Source: Pseudomonas syringae (GTDB lineage Bacteria > Pseudomonadota > Gammaproteobacteria > Pseudomonadales > Pseudomonadaceae). From it: DNA of 64,000 bases. Positions 19,188 through 28,080 of this stretch are shown here, one piece after another; positions within the stretch are counted from its first letter, which is position 1, and every line of letters starts with the position of its first letter. Location of the stretch: positions 1 to 64,000 of the forward strand of contig NZ_JPQU01000028.1 in NCBI RefSeq assembly GCF_000737245.1. Reading direction: 5' to 3'. Position numbers and translations under genes: made by a program. Under the pieces are notes generated by a model. That model worked only from the letters and a program-made list of their open reading frames with translations. It ran no database searches and was not told the origin of the DNA.

Positions 19188-19574
19188 TCAAAGCATGAAA
19201 TTGATGCGGAACACATTGCGTTCGGGGTCCAGCAGCACCGCCTGGTACCAGTTGTAGTAAGTCAGGTAAGGCGCCTTGATCAGCGTCGCGCCCTTTGCCT
19301 GCGCCAAGGGTACGAGGCGCTCGACCTCGGCCTGGGAATCCACGTCGATATTCAGCAAAAACTTCACGCCGCTGCTGTCGGCGTACTCCCCAAGCCCGAG
19401 CAGTTCGTAAGCTTCAGGGGCGTTGAAGCCGATGCATGACTTGCCAGTGTCCAGGCCACGAAAGATCGGCGAGCGGATCGCATCGATCTCCGTGAAACCA
19501 AACAGCTGCGCATAGAAATCACTCAAGGCGACGATGTCGCGAGCGAACACATTGACGTAGGAAAGGTTGTTCAT
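19188..19574 (-). CDS. VOC (glyoxalase/dioxygenase-fold) protein
   Basis: A 128-residue protein of the vicinal-oxygen-chelate superfamily (YVNVFARDIVALSDFYAQLFGFTEI at the N-terminus, VLLDPERNVFRINF at the C-terminus). It is translated right after the 2OG oxygenase: TGATG overlap, the ATG at 19574 sharing a base with the upstream stop. A longer frame reaches 19883 but runs inside the oxygenase gene and is not credible. VOC proteins are very diverse (glyoxalases, isomerases, dioxygenases, binding proteins). The tight coupling suggests it acts on the oxygenase product or substrate, or helps the oxygenase. Confidence 0.82.
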   Translation of the reverse strand: MNNLSYVNVFARDIVALSDFYAQLFGFTEIDAIRSPIFRGLDTGKSCIGFNAPEAYELLGLGEYADSSGVKFLLNIDVDSQAEVERLVPLAQAKGATLIKAPYLTYYNWYQAVLLDPERNVFRINFML

Positions 19575-20587
19575 CAGGCCACCTTGCTGCCACCAAAGGT
19601 GGTCTGCTTGACGAATTTCGACAGCAGATGATCGCCGGACGTAACCGGCGCATGACGCGGTTGCTCGCCCTCGGCCAGGCAACCCGGCAGGCAGGTAATG
19701 AGCGCGTCGTAATTGGGTTGATGGAAGAACACCAGAGACTGACGGCGGTTGTCGGACTCGCTTTCCAGCGGCGGATTGACCACCCGGTGCAAGGTGGAAA
19801 TCCAACGATCGTTGGTCCAGAGCATCATCAGATCGCCGATGTTCACCACGAAACCGTCTTCGACATAGGGCACCTCCACCCACTCGCCCGACTGGTTGCG
19901 CACCTGCAACCCCCCCAGCGCGCTGTCCGGGCGAACGATGGTCATGCTGCCGTAATCGGTGTGGGCGCTGGCACGCATCTGCCCGGCTTCGACTTGCGAC
20001 TTGATGTCCGGATAACTCAGGCTGCGGAACATGCTGATGTGACGGTCGATGGTCTTGTCGAAATAGTCTTCGTCCAGTCCAAGGGCCAGGGCGAAGATGC
20101 GCATCATCGTGGCCGCCAGTTCGCTCATGGCATTGAAGTACTCGCGGTAGGCCTCCTGAAAACCCGGCAACAGGGTTTCCGGTGGCCAGACGTTGGGCGC
20201 GAAATGGGAACCGGCGATGGCGTTGTGGTAGTAGTCCTCCTGCGGCACATCGCTGGGCCCGATGGAGAAAGACTCTTTCAGGTCTCCCGGGGCACTTTCT
20301 TCCAGGGAATAGGACAGACTTTCTTCAGCAATGGCGCTGTAACCTCGCACCATCTCAGGGCTGGGCCGGTCGACCTTGCGTTTCTCGGCCAGGGGCAAAT
20401 CGAAGAAAGTACGGGTCAGCGTGGAGACCCGCTGGATCAGCTCGGCAGGGATCTGGTGATGGGTGATCACCAGAAAGCCAATGTCTTTGCAGGCCTGACT
20501 TACCTTGCGCGCCACGGCGGCCTTGCCCTCAGGCTGGCCAGAAAAAAACGGTGCCAGATCAATGATGGGCACGGATTGCAGGGTCAT
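19574..20587 (-). CDS. 2-oxoglutarate/Fe(II)-dependent oxygenase (isopenicillin-N-synthase family)
   Basis: A soluble 337-residue oxygenase of the IPNS/ACC-oxidase-like family. The DIOX_N region covers about residues 5-120. The iron triad is His209-Asp211 (SAHTDYGSM) and His267 (TLHRVV), and the 2-oxoglutarate-binding R-x-S is Arg282-Gln-Ser284. The enzyme should couple 2-oxoglutarate decarboxylation to substrate hydroxylation. The start at 20587 (MTLQSVPIIDLAPFF) matches the family; the longer frame to 20698 is unlikely. It is first in a six-gene operon with a VOC protein and a nucleoside-type ABC importer, and a RutR-like operator lies 139 bases upstream. Fungal thymine-7-hydroxylase belongs to this family, so a pyrimidine substrate is a reasonable but unproven guess. 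Confidence 0.88.
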   Translation of the reverse strand: MTLQSVPIIDLAPFFSGQPEGKAAVARKVSQACKDIGFLVITHHQIPAELIQRVSTLTRTFFDLPLAEKRKVDRPSPEMVRGYSAIAEESLSYSLEESAPGDLKESFSIGPSDVPQEDYYHNAIAGSHFAPNVWPPETLLPGFQEAYREYFNAMSELAATMMRIFALALGLDEDYFDKTIDRHISMFRSLSYPDIKSQVEAGQMRASAHTDYGSMTIVRPDSALGGLQVRNQSGEWVEVPYVEDGFVVNIGDLMMLWTNDRWISTLHRVVNPPLESESDNRRQSLVFFHQPNYDALITCLPGCLAEGEQPRHAPVTSGDHLLSKFVKQTTFGGSKVA

Positions 20588-20725
20588 ACGACTCACTCCT
20601 CTCTCGACACGACATGGAAGATGCACCGGTGACCCGGCCTGATGTGCGAGGGAGAAAAGCAGTAACTGTGCCAGTATCTGAATTGCCTTGGCTTTCAATG
20701 AGTTAAATATTTAGCAGGCTAGAAA

Positions 20726-20741
20726 CAGATCAAATGGTCCG
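20726..20741 (-). promoter_or_regulatory. RutR-like operator before the oxygenase-ABC operon
   Basis: CAGATCAAATGGTCCG matches the RutR consensus TTGACCA-NN-TGGTCAA in its core except for one base (GATCA for GACCA) and shares the AA spacer and TGGTC half with the site before rutA. It lies 139 bases upstream of the 2OG oxygenase start, in the promoter region of that operon. Confidence 0.6.
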
Positions 20742-20837
20742 AAGCAGAGCGCTTGGTTTGGGCGCGGTAGCACGAAAAGCGGGCATGGGGATTGAGGTGG
20801 GTCAATGGTTGGAGTTGGTCGCACAGCGAACGATGAA

Positions 20838-20928
20838 CCTGTGGGAGCGAATTCATTCGCGAAAGCGTTATTTCAGACACAGATGCGTATCAGGTCCGGC
20901 ACTTCGCGATTGAATTCGCTCCCACAGG
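20838..20928. repeat. REP-type inverted repeat
   Basis: CCTGTGGGAGCGAATTCATT is mirrored by AATTCGCTCCCACAGG, with one or two mismatches in the inner arm. It ends three bases before the rutR stop codon. Confidence 0.8.
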
Positions 20929-20931
20929 AAA

Positions 20932-21669
20932 TCATTTACCTTCATAGCTGTGGTCTGCAGCCAGAATCCTGGGGCGGATACCGTTGAGGATCAACGCCTG
21001 AATGTTGTCCAGGGTCTGGGCAAAGAACGCTGGATCGGCGAGGCTCTTGCCGGTCACCGCATTGATCTGGCTGGCGAAGTCGGCGTAATGCTGGGTCGTG
21101 GCCCATAGAGAAAAAATCAGATGGTGCGGTTCGACCGGCGCCAGCTTGCCCGCTTCTATCCAGCCTTGAATCACGCTGACCTTGGCTTCAACGATGTCCC
21201 GCAGCGGTTGCTCCAGTTCAGCCAGCATCAGCGGCGCGCCCTGAACAATCTCCAGACAGAACAGCCGGGATTCCGCTGGATGGTCGCGGGAAAGCTCCAG
21301 CTTGACCCGAATGTATTCGCTGATCGCCTCGATCGGATCCTGCTCGGCACTGAACCCGCGCAATGGCTTGAGCCAGACATCCAGTAATTGGCGCAGCACG
21401 CTGGTGTACAGCTCTTCTTTGCTGGCGAAGTAATAGAGCAGATTGGTCTTGGACACATCCGCCATGCTCGCCACCTGATCGAGACTGGTGCCGTGCAAAC
21501 CGAACCGGGAAAAGATTTCCAGCGCCGCATCAAGAATGACCGTGCGCTTGCCTTCGATCAGACGCAGACGCCGATTGACCGTCGAAGCACTGGCGGCTCG
21601 GGTGCTTTTGCCTTTCGCTGCGGGCTTGGCTTTGATGGGTTTGGCGGGTGGTTTGTTGTTCACGTTCAC
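20932..21669 (-). CDS. rutR: TetR-family pyrimidine-responsive regulator RutR
   Basis: A TetR-family regulator of 245 residues with a basic N-terminal extension (1 to about 35, rich in Lys/Pro/Ala), a TetR HTH at about residues 40-95 (ILDAALEIFSRFGLHGTSLDQVASMADVSKTNLLYYFASKEELY) and the RutR-type ligand domain (FCLEIVQGAPLM, HLIFSLWATTQHYADFASQI). In E. coli RutR binds uracil and controls the rut operon and other pyrimidine/purine genes. Here it is divergent from rutABCDF. Matching palindromes occur before rutA and before the oxygenase-ABC operon, but none is visible before rutR itself. Confidence 0.93.
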   Translation of the reverse strand: MNVNNKPPAKPIKAKPAAKGKSTRAASASTVNRRLRLIEGKRTVILDAALEIFSRFGLHGTSLDQVASMADVSKTNLLYYFASKEELYTSVLRQLLDVWLKPLRGFSAEQDPIEAISEYIRVKLELSRDHPAESRLFCLEIVQGAPLMLAELEQPLRDIVEAKVSVIQGWIEAGKLAPVEPHHLIFSLWATTQHYADFASQINAVTGKSLADPAFFAQTLDNIQALILNGIRPRILAADHSYEGK

Positions 21670-21752
21670 GACCGGATCTATCTGGAATACCGGGGCACTT
21701 TACCTTGTGTGGTGGGGGTGGGGTAAATAGTTGGCGGTGCAGGGAGTTGCAT

Positions 21753-21840
21753 GTTGGAGCGAGGCTTGCCCGCGAATCAGGCGACTCGGTCCGTCAGCAT
21801 CACCGAGTAATCATTCTTCGCGGGCAAGCCTCGCTCCAAC
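21753..21840. repeat. REP-type inverted repeat
   Basis: GTTGGAGCGAGGCTTGCCCG and its reverse complement flank about 40 bases between the divergent rutR and rutA. It is the same subtype as the element at 5079. Confidence 0.82.
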
Positions 21841-21895
21841 AGAACCCCACCCTGCCCCGTCTGCGTGCACCACGCACAAACCAAGTGCTCTAACG

Positions 21896-21911
21896 TAGAC
21901 CAAATGGTCTG
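21896..21911 (+). promoter_or_regulatory. RutR operator before rutABCDF
   Basis: TAGACCAAATGGTCTG contains the perfect palindromic core GACCA-AA-TGGTC of the RutR consensus. It lies 145 bases upstream of the rutA start in the rutR-rutA divergent region. Confidence 0.75.
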
Positions 21912-22055
21912 AAACAATCACACCTCTTACACCAACTCGTTGTTTTAAAAAGACAATCAAAAACTGGCCTGCTTCATGCAAAACGGCTTGTGTCGCGTGC
22001 TGCCGGGGTGCTCCGGGCGCACTGTTCATCGCAACCGAGTGCAAGAGGCCTTCTC

Positions 22056-23137
<1,082 letters not shown>

Positions 23138-23138
<1 letters not shown>

Positions 23139-23866
23139 TGAATGCGCCTGCATCACTTTCCGGCTATCTGTTGCCGGAGTCCTCCACCCCGGCCCGGGAG
23201 CTGCCAGCCCGCCCGGAAGCTTTGAGCCTCAAAGCCAGCGAAACGGCGCTTATCGTCATCGACATGCAGAACGCCTACTCCACCCCTGGCGGCTATCTGG
23301 ACCTGGCCGGTTTTGATGTGAGCACCACCGGGCCGGTCATCGCCAGCATCCAGAAAGCGCTGACGGCGGCGAGAGCGGCGGGCATTCAGGTGATCTTTTT
23401 CCAGAATGGCTGGGACTCGGATTATGTGGAAGCCGGCGGCCCGGGCTCGCCTAACTGGCATAAGTCCAATGCCTTGAAAACCATGCGCAAGCGTCCCGAA
23501 CTGCAAGGCACGCTGCTGGCCAAGGGCGGCTGGGATTATCAATTGGTGGATGAACTGCAACCCCAGCCCGGCGATATCGTGCTGCCGAAAACCCGTTACA
23601 GCGGCTTCTTCAATACCAACTTCGATAGCGTCCTGCGCAGCCGCGGGATTCGTAACCTGGTGTTCACTGGCATCGCTACCAACGTCTGCGTGGAATCCAC
23701 CCTGCGGGACGGTTTCTTCCTTGAATACTTCGGCGTGGTGCTGGCCGATGCCACCCACCAGGCGGGACCTGCGTTCGCGCAACAGGCGGCGCTGTTCAAT
23801 ATCGAGACTTTCTTCGGCTGGGTCTCCAGCGTCGATGAGTTCTGCACCACCTTCCAGACTGCGTAA
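23138..23866 (+). CDS. rutB: Ureidoacrylate/peroxyureidoacrylate amidohydrolase RutB
   Basis: An isochorismatase-like cysteine hydrolase of 242 residues that releases carbamate from the ureidoacrylate made by RutA, leaving 3-aminoacrylate. The catalytic triad is visible: Asp42 (VIDMQNAY), Lys151 ([12 protein letters not shown]) and Cys184 ([12 protein letters not shown]). The start codon overlaps the rutA stop (TGATGA), so the two are translationally coupled. Confidence 0.96.
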
Positions 23867-23890
23867 CCCGAATCAATCCGAGGAAACTTC

Positions 23891-24274
23891 ATGACCAAGA
23901 AAGCGATCATGCCGGCCGGTACCAGCAAACCCATCGCCCCCTTCGTCCCAGGCTCCATGGCCGATGGCGTGCTGTATGTGTCCGGCACCCTGCCCTTCGA
24001 CAAGGACAACAACGTGGTCCACGTCGGCGATGCCACGGCCCAGACCCGACACGTGCTGGAGACCATCAAAAACGTGATCGAGACCGCGGGCGGCACGATG
24101 GATGACGTCACGTTCAACATGATCATGATCAAGGACTGGGCCGACTACGCCAAGGTCAACGAGGTGTATGCCGAATACTTCGCCGGGGAAAAACCTGCCC
24201 GCTATTGCACCCAGTGCGGCCTGGTGAAACCCGAGGCGCTGATCGAAATCGCCAGCATCGCCCACATCGGCTGA
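23891..24274 (+). CDS. rutC: 3-aminoacrylate deaminase RutC (RidA/YjgF family)
   Basis: A 127-residue RidA-family protein ([51 protein letters not shown]) that speeds hydrolysis of 3-aminoacrylate to malonic semialdehyde and ammonia. RutC-type members keep a C-terminal EIASIAHI, seen here. It lies 24 bases after rutB. General RidA enzymes are similar, but operon position settles the assignment. Confidence 0.95.
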   Translation: MTKKAIMPAGTSKPIAPFVPGSMADGVLYVSGTLPFDKDNNVVHVGDATAQTRHVLETIKNVIETAGGTMDDVTFNMIMIKDWADYAKVNEVYAEYFAGEKPARYCTQCGLVKPEALIEIASIAHIG

Positions 24275-24329
24275 GTCACAAGCTCATCCCAAAAAAGCAG
24301 ACGCATGAACGCCTGCATTGGAGTCTTGC

Positions 24330-25109
24330 ATGCATTACGAAATCCTCGGCAATCAGGCAACCGCTGCGCCGACGCTGGTGTTGAGTTCCGGGCTTGGCGG
24401 TTCGGCCCGTTTCTGGGCGCCGCAATTGCCGGTTCTGGAAGAACAGTATCGGGTGGTGGTTTACGATCAGGCAGGCACCGGTCGCAGCCCGGCGAACCTG
24501 GCCGAGGACTATTCGATTGCGAGCATGGCTCACGAGCTGCTTGACCTGCTCGACAGCATTGGCGTTGAACGCTGCCATTTCATCGGCCATGCCCTGGGCG
24601 GGCTGGTGGGGCTGGAATTGGCCCTGCAACGGCCGCAACTATTGCAAAGCATGGTGCTGATCAACGCCTGGAGCAGCCCCAACCCGCACAGTGCCCGTTG
24701 CTTTGCGGTGCGCAAGAACTTACTGCGAGATAGCGGGCCAGCGGCTTATGTGCAGGCCCAGGCCCTGTTTTTGTACCCTGCCGACTGGATCGCCGAACAC
24801 AGTGCACAACTGGCCGAGGACGAAGCTCACGCCCTGGCGCACTTTCCCGAAACCGACAATCTGCTTCGGCGCATTGCCGCGTTGCAGGCCTTCGATATTG
24901 AAGATCGACTGGCGCAGATCCAGACCCCGACCCTGTTGATCGCCAACCGCGATGACATGCTGGTGCCCTGGCAACGCTCACAACATCTGGCTGACAACCT
25001 GTCGGCCGGGCAATTGCTGCTTCTCGAATACGGCGGCCACGCCTCCAGCGTCAGCGATGTGCAGCCCTTCAATCGGGTGTTGCTCGACTATCTGGCCAGT
25101 CAGGTCTGA
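24330..25109 (+). CDS. rutD: Alpha/beta hydrolase-fold protein RutD
   Basis: A 259-residue alpha/beta-hydrolase-fold protein thought to help remove aminoacrylate or carbamate in the Rut pathway. The nucleophile elbow reads GHALGG (residues 86-91), with Ala88 where a catalytic serine would be. As far as I recall E. coli RutD also has GHALG, so this is a family trait rather than damage. The late histidine (EYGGHASSV) is kept. The ATG at 24330 (MHYEILGNQ) matches the family start better than the upstream in-frame ATG at 24318. Confidence 0.92.
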   Translation: MHYEILGNQATAAPTLVLSSGLGGSARFWAPQLPVLEEQYRVVVYDQAGTGRSPANLAEDYSIASMAHELLDLLDSIGVERCHFIGHALGGLVGLELALQRPQLLQSMVLINAWSSPNPHSARCFAVRKNLLRDSGPAAYVQAQALFLYPADWIAEHSAQLAEDEAHALAHFPETDNLLRRIAALQAFDIEDRLAQIQTPTLLIANRDDMLVPWQRSQHLADNLSAGQLLLLEYGGHASSVSDVQPFNRVLLDYLASQV

Positions 25110-25123
25110 ACGGAGATATACCC

Positions 25124-25645
25124 ATGCAAGCTTGCGAACTTCTCGCCGTGGCCCAGACGCTGGTGCCTATCCCGCAGCAGGACTACCGCGACGCCATGGC
25201 CGGCCTGGCAGCAGCGGTGAATGTGATCACCACCGACGGGCCTCATGGGCGCTGTGGCTTTACCGCCACGGCGGTGTGCAGCGTTACCGATTCACCGCCG
25301 ACCCTGCTGGTCTGCCTGAATCGATCCGCGTCTGTGCACGCCGCGCTGACCGCCAATGCAACACTCTGCGTCAACACCCTGAGTTGCGACCAACAGGCGC
25401 TGTCCAGTCTGTTCGGCGGCAAGACGCCCATGGCCGAGCGTTTTGCGGCGGGGCAATGGCAAACCTGGGTGACCGGCTCGCCGGTGCTGGAGGGTGCTGC
25501 GGCTTCGTTCGATTGTCGGGTCAGCCAGACCGTCAGCGTCGGCACCCATGACATTCTGTTCTGCGAAGTGCTGGCGCTCAGTCGCCAGAAGGATGCGGCG
25601 GGGCTGGTGTATTTCGACCGGGCTTATCATGGGGTTGGAGGGTAG
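25124..25645 (+). CDS. rutF: FMN reductase RutF
   Basis: A flavin reductase (flavoredoxin-like, 173 residues) supplying FMNH2 to RutA. The core is [42 protein letters not shown], followed by [18 protein letters not shown], typical of the HpaC/RutF family. It is the last gene of the operon, 14 bases after rutD. No rutE (malonic semialdehyde reductase) or rutG (permease) follows, and a REP element ends the operon. Confidence 0.95.
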   Translation: MQACELLAVAQTLVPIPQQDYRDAMAGLAAAVNVITTDGPHGRCGFTATAVCSVTDSPPTLLVCLNRSASVHAALTANATLCVNTLSCDQQALSSLFGGKTPMAERFAAGQWQTWVTGSPVLEGAAASFDCRVSQTVSVGTHDILFCEVLALSRQKDAAGLVYFDRAYHGVGG

Positions 25646-25673
25646 CGTGCGCCTGACCTGTTGACCCATAAAA

Positions 25674-25762
25674 TGTGGGAGCGGTGCTTGCCCGCGATAA
25701 GGACACCGAAGATATCAGGTCTATCGTATCCAGCCTTATCGCGGGCAAGCACCGCTCCCACA
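25674..25762. repeat. REP-type inverted repeat with perfect 29-bp arms
   Basis: The left arm 25674-25702 begins TGTGGGAGCGGTGCTTGCCC and ends CGATAAGG; the right arm 25734-25762 is its exact reverse complement. It sits between the convergent ends of rutF and the next gene and is the archetype of the main REP subtype here. Confidence 0.87.
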
Positions 25763-25772
25763 GGTGGCGGAA

Positions 25773-26141
25773 TCACTCAACCCGCTTGATCGACACCACT
25801 TCAAAATACTTGTACTTCTCTTTGGCAGCCGCTTTACGCGCTTCCTGCTCAGCGTCGAAGGTGCTCAAGGTTTTCGCTTCGTGCACAAACAGCGTTTCCT
25901 CGCCTTCGAACTCCTTGGTGACCCGCAACGTGACGACCAGAGCAGGAGACAGGCGCTTGGCCTTGGGCTTTGGCTTGGGTGCCGGCGCGACTTCCACTAC
26001 CAGCTCTGGCTCAGGCTCGGCCACTTTTTCAGGGGCAGGTTCAAATATGGGCTCTGGCTCTGCGGAGGCTGGCGTTGCCGATGAAGGAACATCCAGACCC
26101 AACGCTCGGCGCATATCGTCTTCGGTCAACCCTGTGCTCAT
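25773..26141 (-). CDS. Hypothetical protein with Pro/Glu-rich linker
   Basis: I do not recognise a characterised family. The 122-residue protein has three visible parts: a short helical N-terminus (MSTGLTEDDMRRALGLDV), a low-complexity segment rich in Pro, Glu and Ala (about residues 20-58, including PAPKPKPKAKR), and a compact basic C-terminal part (LVVTLRVTKEFEGEETLFVHEAKTLSTFDAEQEARKAAAKEKYKYFEVVSIKRVE) that looks folded. No signal peptide or membrane span is seen. It is divergent from the next gene. The frame is long and codon use is Pseudomonas-like, so it is probably real. Confidence 0.65.
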   Translation of the reverse strand: MSTGLTEDDMRRALGLDVPSSATPASAEPEPIFEPAPEKVAEPEPELVVEVAPAPKPKPKAKRLSPALVVTLRVTKEFEGEETLFVHEAKTLSTFDAEQEARKAAAKEKYKYFEVVSIKRVE

Positions 26142-26303
26142 GTGCAGCGTTCTCTCTAACAGTGATCAATGGGCGCGATGATCAACAGGCGCGACGGAAA
26201 AAACAAGTCCGCAATGGTGCAGGGCTCGATATCCGCTCGCAAAGCCGCCATCCAGACCTCTCGGCCATTGGTTCGTGACAACCGGGTCCGGGTCCACTAG
26301 ATT

Positions 26304-26339
26304 AGGCGCCCCGAAAAGACCCGTGGTCTTTTCGCGCCT
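26304..26339 (+). promoter_or_regulatory. Strong hairpin in the leader of the 26363 gene
   Basis: GAAAAGACC at 26313-26321, CGT loop, GGTCTTTTC at 26325-26333, extended outward by AGGCG/CGCCT pairing. It ends 23 bases before the ATG. It has no following T-run, so it is unlikely to be a simple terminator and may shape the mRNA leader. Confidence 0.5.
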
Positions 26340-26362
26340 CAAACCTGAAATAGTGAAATTCA

Positions 26363-27055
26363 ATGCTCGATTCCCAGACAAACGAATCCGTGACCTCTTC
26401 CAAGCTGGAGTATGAAAATTCCATCGGTCTGTCCCAGCACGTGCCTCAGGCCAAGACCATCAGCGAGATGGTCCTCGATGCATTCCAGACCGCCAAGGAA
26501 AGCGAAGAAATTCGCCAGTTGCGCGCCGCCATCCGCCAGGCGCAAGACGACCTGGATGACGACCAGGCTTACGAGCTGATGGGCGAACTCAAGCGCCTCA
26601 AGGATGCTGAAGCGGCCGACAGCGCGGCCCTGGCTGATTTGAGCACGCAGTTCCCGATCAGCCGGATTCTGTCCAGCTACAAAGACGACCCCGCCTTTCA
26701 AGAGCTGGTCTACAGCCTGGCCCTCAAGGTGCTGAACCACACGCATCAGGCGATCAGCAACCCGAGCACCGGCAAAAGCAAAACCGCCCGCGCCAAGAAA
26801 GAAGCAGAGGTCTACACCATCAGCAAGGACGGCCAAAGCGTCACCCTGCCCCTGCGCACCCCACGCTCGAAGCTCAACGTTGACCGCGAAGCTCTGGAGT
26901 TCCTCGGTTTTGTGTTTGTTGGCGAAGGTGACGAGGCTGAGCTGCAAAGCGAGACGTTCACCGACAGCGAAGGCACCGAGCTGCCAGTGACCCGTAAAAA
27001 CATCGTGACCGCCCTGCAACAGGGCAAGGCGTTTGAGGGTTATAGCATCGGTTAA
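26363..27055 (+). CDS. Hypothetical cytoplasmic protein
   Basis: A 230-residue protein I cannot place in a named family. The first half is acidic and strongly helical (residues about 30-90; AKESEEIRQLRAAIRQAQDDLDDDQAYELMGELKRLKDAEAADSAAL can form a coiled coil). A basic linker follows (KSKTARAKKEAE, about residue 140), then a more beta-rich C-terminal part (VYTISKDGQSVTLPLRTPRSKLNVDREALEFLGFVFVGEGDEAEL). No signal peptide or membrane span is present. The layout of helical oligomerisation part plus basic linker recalls nucleoid or regulatory proteins, but no motif confirms it. No clear Shine-Dalgarno precedes the ATG, and a strong hairpin lies just upstream. Confidence 0.7.
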   Translation: MLDSQTNESVTSSKLEYENSIGLSQHVPQAKTISEMVLDAFQTAKESEEIRQLRAAIRQAQDDLDDDQAYELMGELKRLKDAEAADSAALADLSTQFPISRILSSYKDDPAFQELVYSLALKVLNHTHQAISNPSTGKSKTARAKKEAEVYTISKDGQSVTLPLRTPRSKLNVDREALEFLGFVFVGEGDEAELQSETFTDSEGTELPVTRKNIVTALQQGKAFEGYSIG

Positions 27056-27083
27056 GGGGATGCCCGCCGGATTGAATGGAACC

Positions 27084-27174
27084 CTGTGGGAGCGGTGCTT
27101 GCCCGCGATGAGGCTGGACCCGATTCACACTAGAATTGCGGTGACCTTATCGCGGGCTAGCCACGCTCCCACAG
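27084..27174. repeat. REP-type inverted repeat (right arm diverged)
   Basis: CTGTGGGAGCGGTGCTTGCC on the left pairs imperfectly with a right arm reading CGGGCTAGCCACGCTCCCAC. It separates the convergent ends of the 26363 gene and the DUF892 gene. Confidence 0.75.
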
Positions 27175-27181
27175 TTTGGCG

Positions 27182-27691
27182 CTAACGCGCTATGGTCGCT
27201 GCCTGATTACCCCCCTGTTCAGCAATAGCCGACAACTTCTCATCGGCGCCCTTCTCTTCCGCAAGGGTATCGCCCAACAGCCTTGCGGCGTCTTTCATGC
27301 CCAGCTGTTTAGCCATGGCGATCAACGTGCCATAAGCCGCGATCTCGTAGTGTTCGACTTTCTGGCAGGCGCCGACCAGGGCTGCGTCCAGCACCTCACC
27401 CTTTTCAATCTCATCAAGCAACTCCTTGCTCTCTTCGACCAGCCCCTCCATGGCTGCGCATTTCATGCGCTTTAGCTTGAGCTCGCCCTGCTCCACCAAC
27501 TGATCGATACGCTCGATCTGCCCGTAGGTTTCTTCCAGATGGGACTCGAACGCTTCCTTGAGCAAAGGATTGGTGGACGCCCGCGCCAGCCGGGGCAAGG
27601 CTTTGGTGATCTGTTTTTCAGCGCTGTACATATCTGAAAGCTCATGGATGAACAGATCGGCAACCGTGGTTCTTGTGCTTGTCTTGGCCAT
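27182..27691 (-). CDS. DUF892 (YciE/YciF-type) ferritin-like protein
   Basis: A 169-residue four-helix-bundle protein of the DUF892/YciF family: N-terminal TVADLFIHELSDMYSAEKQITKALPRLARAS, then two E-x6-Y/E-x2-H-type metal-site helices (ESHLEETYGQIERI; GACQKVEHYEIAAYGTL). Family members are stress-induced and ferritin-like; iron binding in this one is inferred. It is a single gene with its promoter in the following spacer. The frame is intact and the length normal. Confidence 0.88.
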   Translation of the reverse strand: MAKTSTRTTVADLFIHELSDMYSAEKQITKALPRLARASTNPLLKEAFESHLEETYGQIERIDQLVEQGELKLKRMKCAAMEGLVEESKELLDEIEKGEVLDAALVGACQKVEHYEIAAYGTLIAMAKQLGMKDAARLLGDTLAEEKGADEKLSAIAEQGGNQAATIAR

Positions 27692-28045
27692 GTCGGCACC
27701 TCATTGAAAAATGATGGTAGATGGACGCGAAACCGGTGCGAAAACTCACTTGCATGACGCAACTGTCAAGGGTGCGGAGTGACGCCGGAAAAAGGCGTTC
27801 AGCGAAGCGGATGAAGAGGCCGACGAAATGCATGCCGCCTCGCTGAACGCTCCTCCGATTCGCGACATGGGCGCCCTCGCTAACGGACTAGTCCGCCAGC
27901 AGCTTGGCCGCGCGCTGAACCGGAGGATTGGCGAGATCGTCGACCCCGATACTCGGCACAGAAGACACAAAAAGCCCGATGACCTTTTTTGCAACATCCT
28001 GAAACATCCACCTCAACACAAATGGAAATAATTCCTGATGGGGAC
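27692..28045. other. Intergenic region upstream of the TonB receptor
   Basis: Mostly non-coding. It includes a 10-bp inverted repeat, GCGTTCAGCG at 27795-27804 and CGCTGAACGC at 27841-27850. A short plus-strand frame (27828-28031, 67 codons starting MHAASLNAPPIRDMG) has amino-acid-like composition and extends upstream without a start to about 27780. It could be a small gene or a remnant, but I see no ribosome-binding site or family match. The end carries the receptor promoter. Confidence 0.4.
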
Positions 28046-28058
28046 GTTATACTATAAC
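28046..28058 (+). promoter_or_regulatory. Zur box before the TonB receptor gene
   Basis: GTTATACTATAAC is a perfect match to the core GTTATA-N-TATAAC of the gammaproteobacterial zinc-uptake-regulator (Zur) site. The flanks match the extended motif poorly. It contains a possible -10 (TATACT) and lies 22 bases before the start codon, so bound repressor would block transcription. Confidence 0.72.
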
Positions 28059-28080
28059 GAATTCCTAAGGAAAAACCGAA

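Noticed and set aside
19628..20632. A 334-codon plus-strand frame opposite the 2OG oxygenase gene
   Set aside because: Shadow of the oxygenase reading frame; the opposite strand has the full set of catalytic motifs and translational coupling.
24588..24599. Loss of the catalytic serine in RutD (GHALGG) as a sign of inactivation
   Set aside because: I recall the same alanine in E. coli RutD, so it is a family feature and not a defect.
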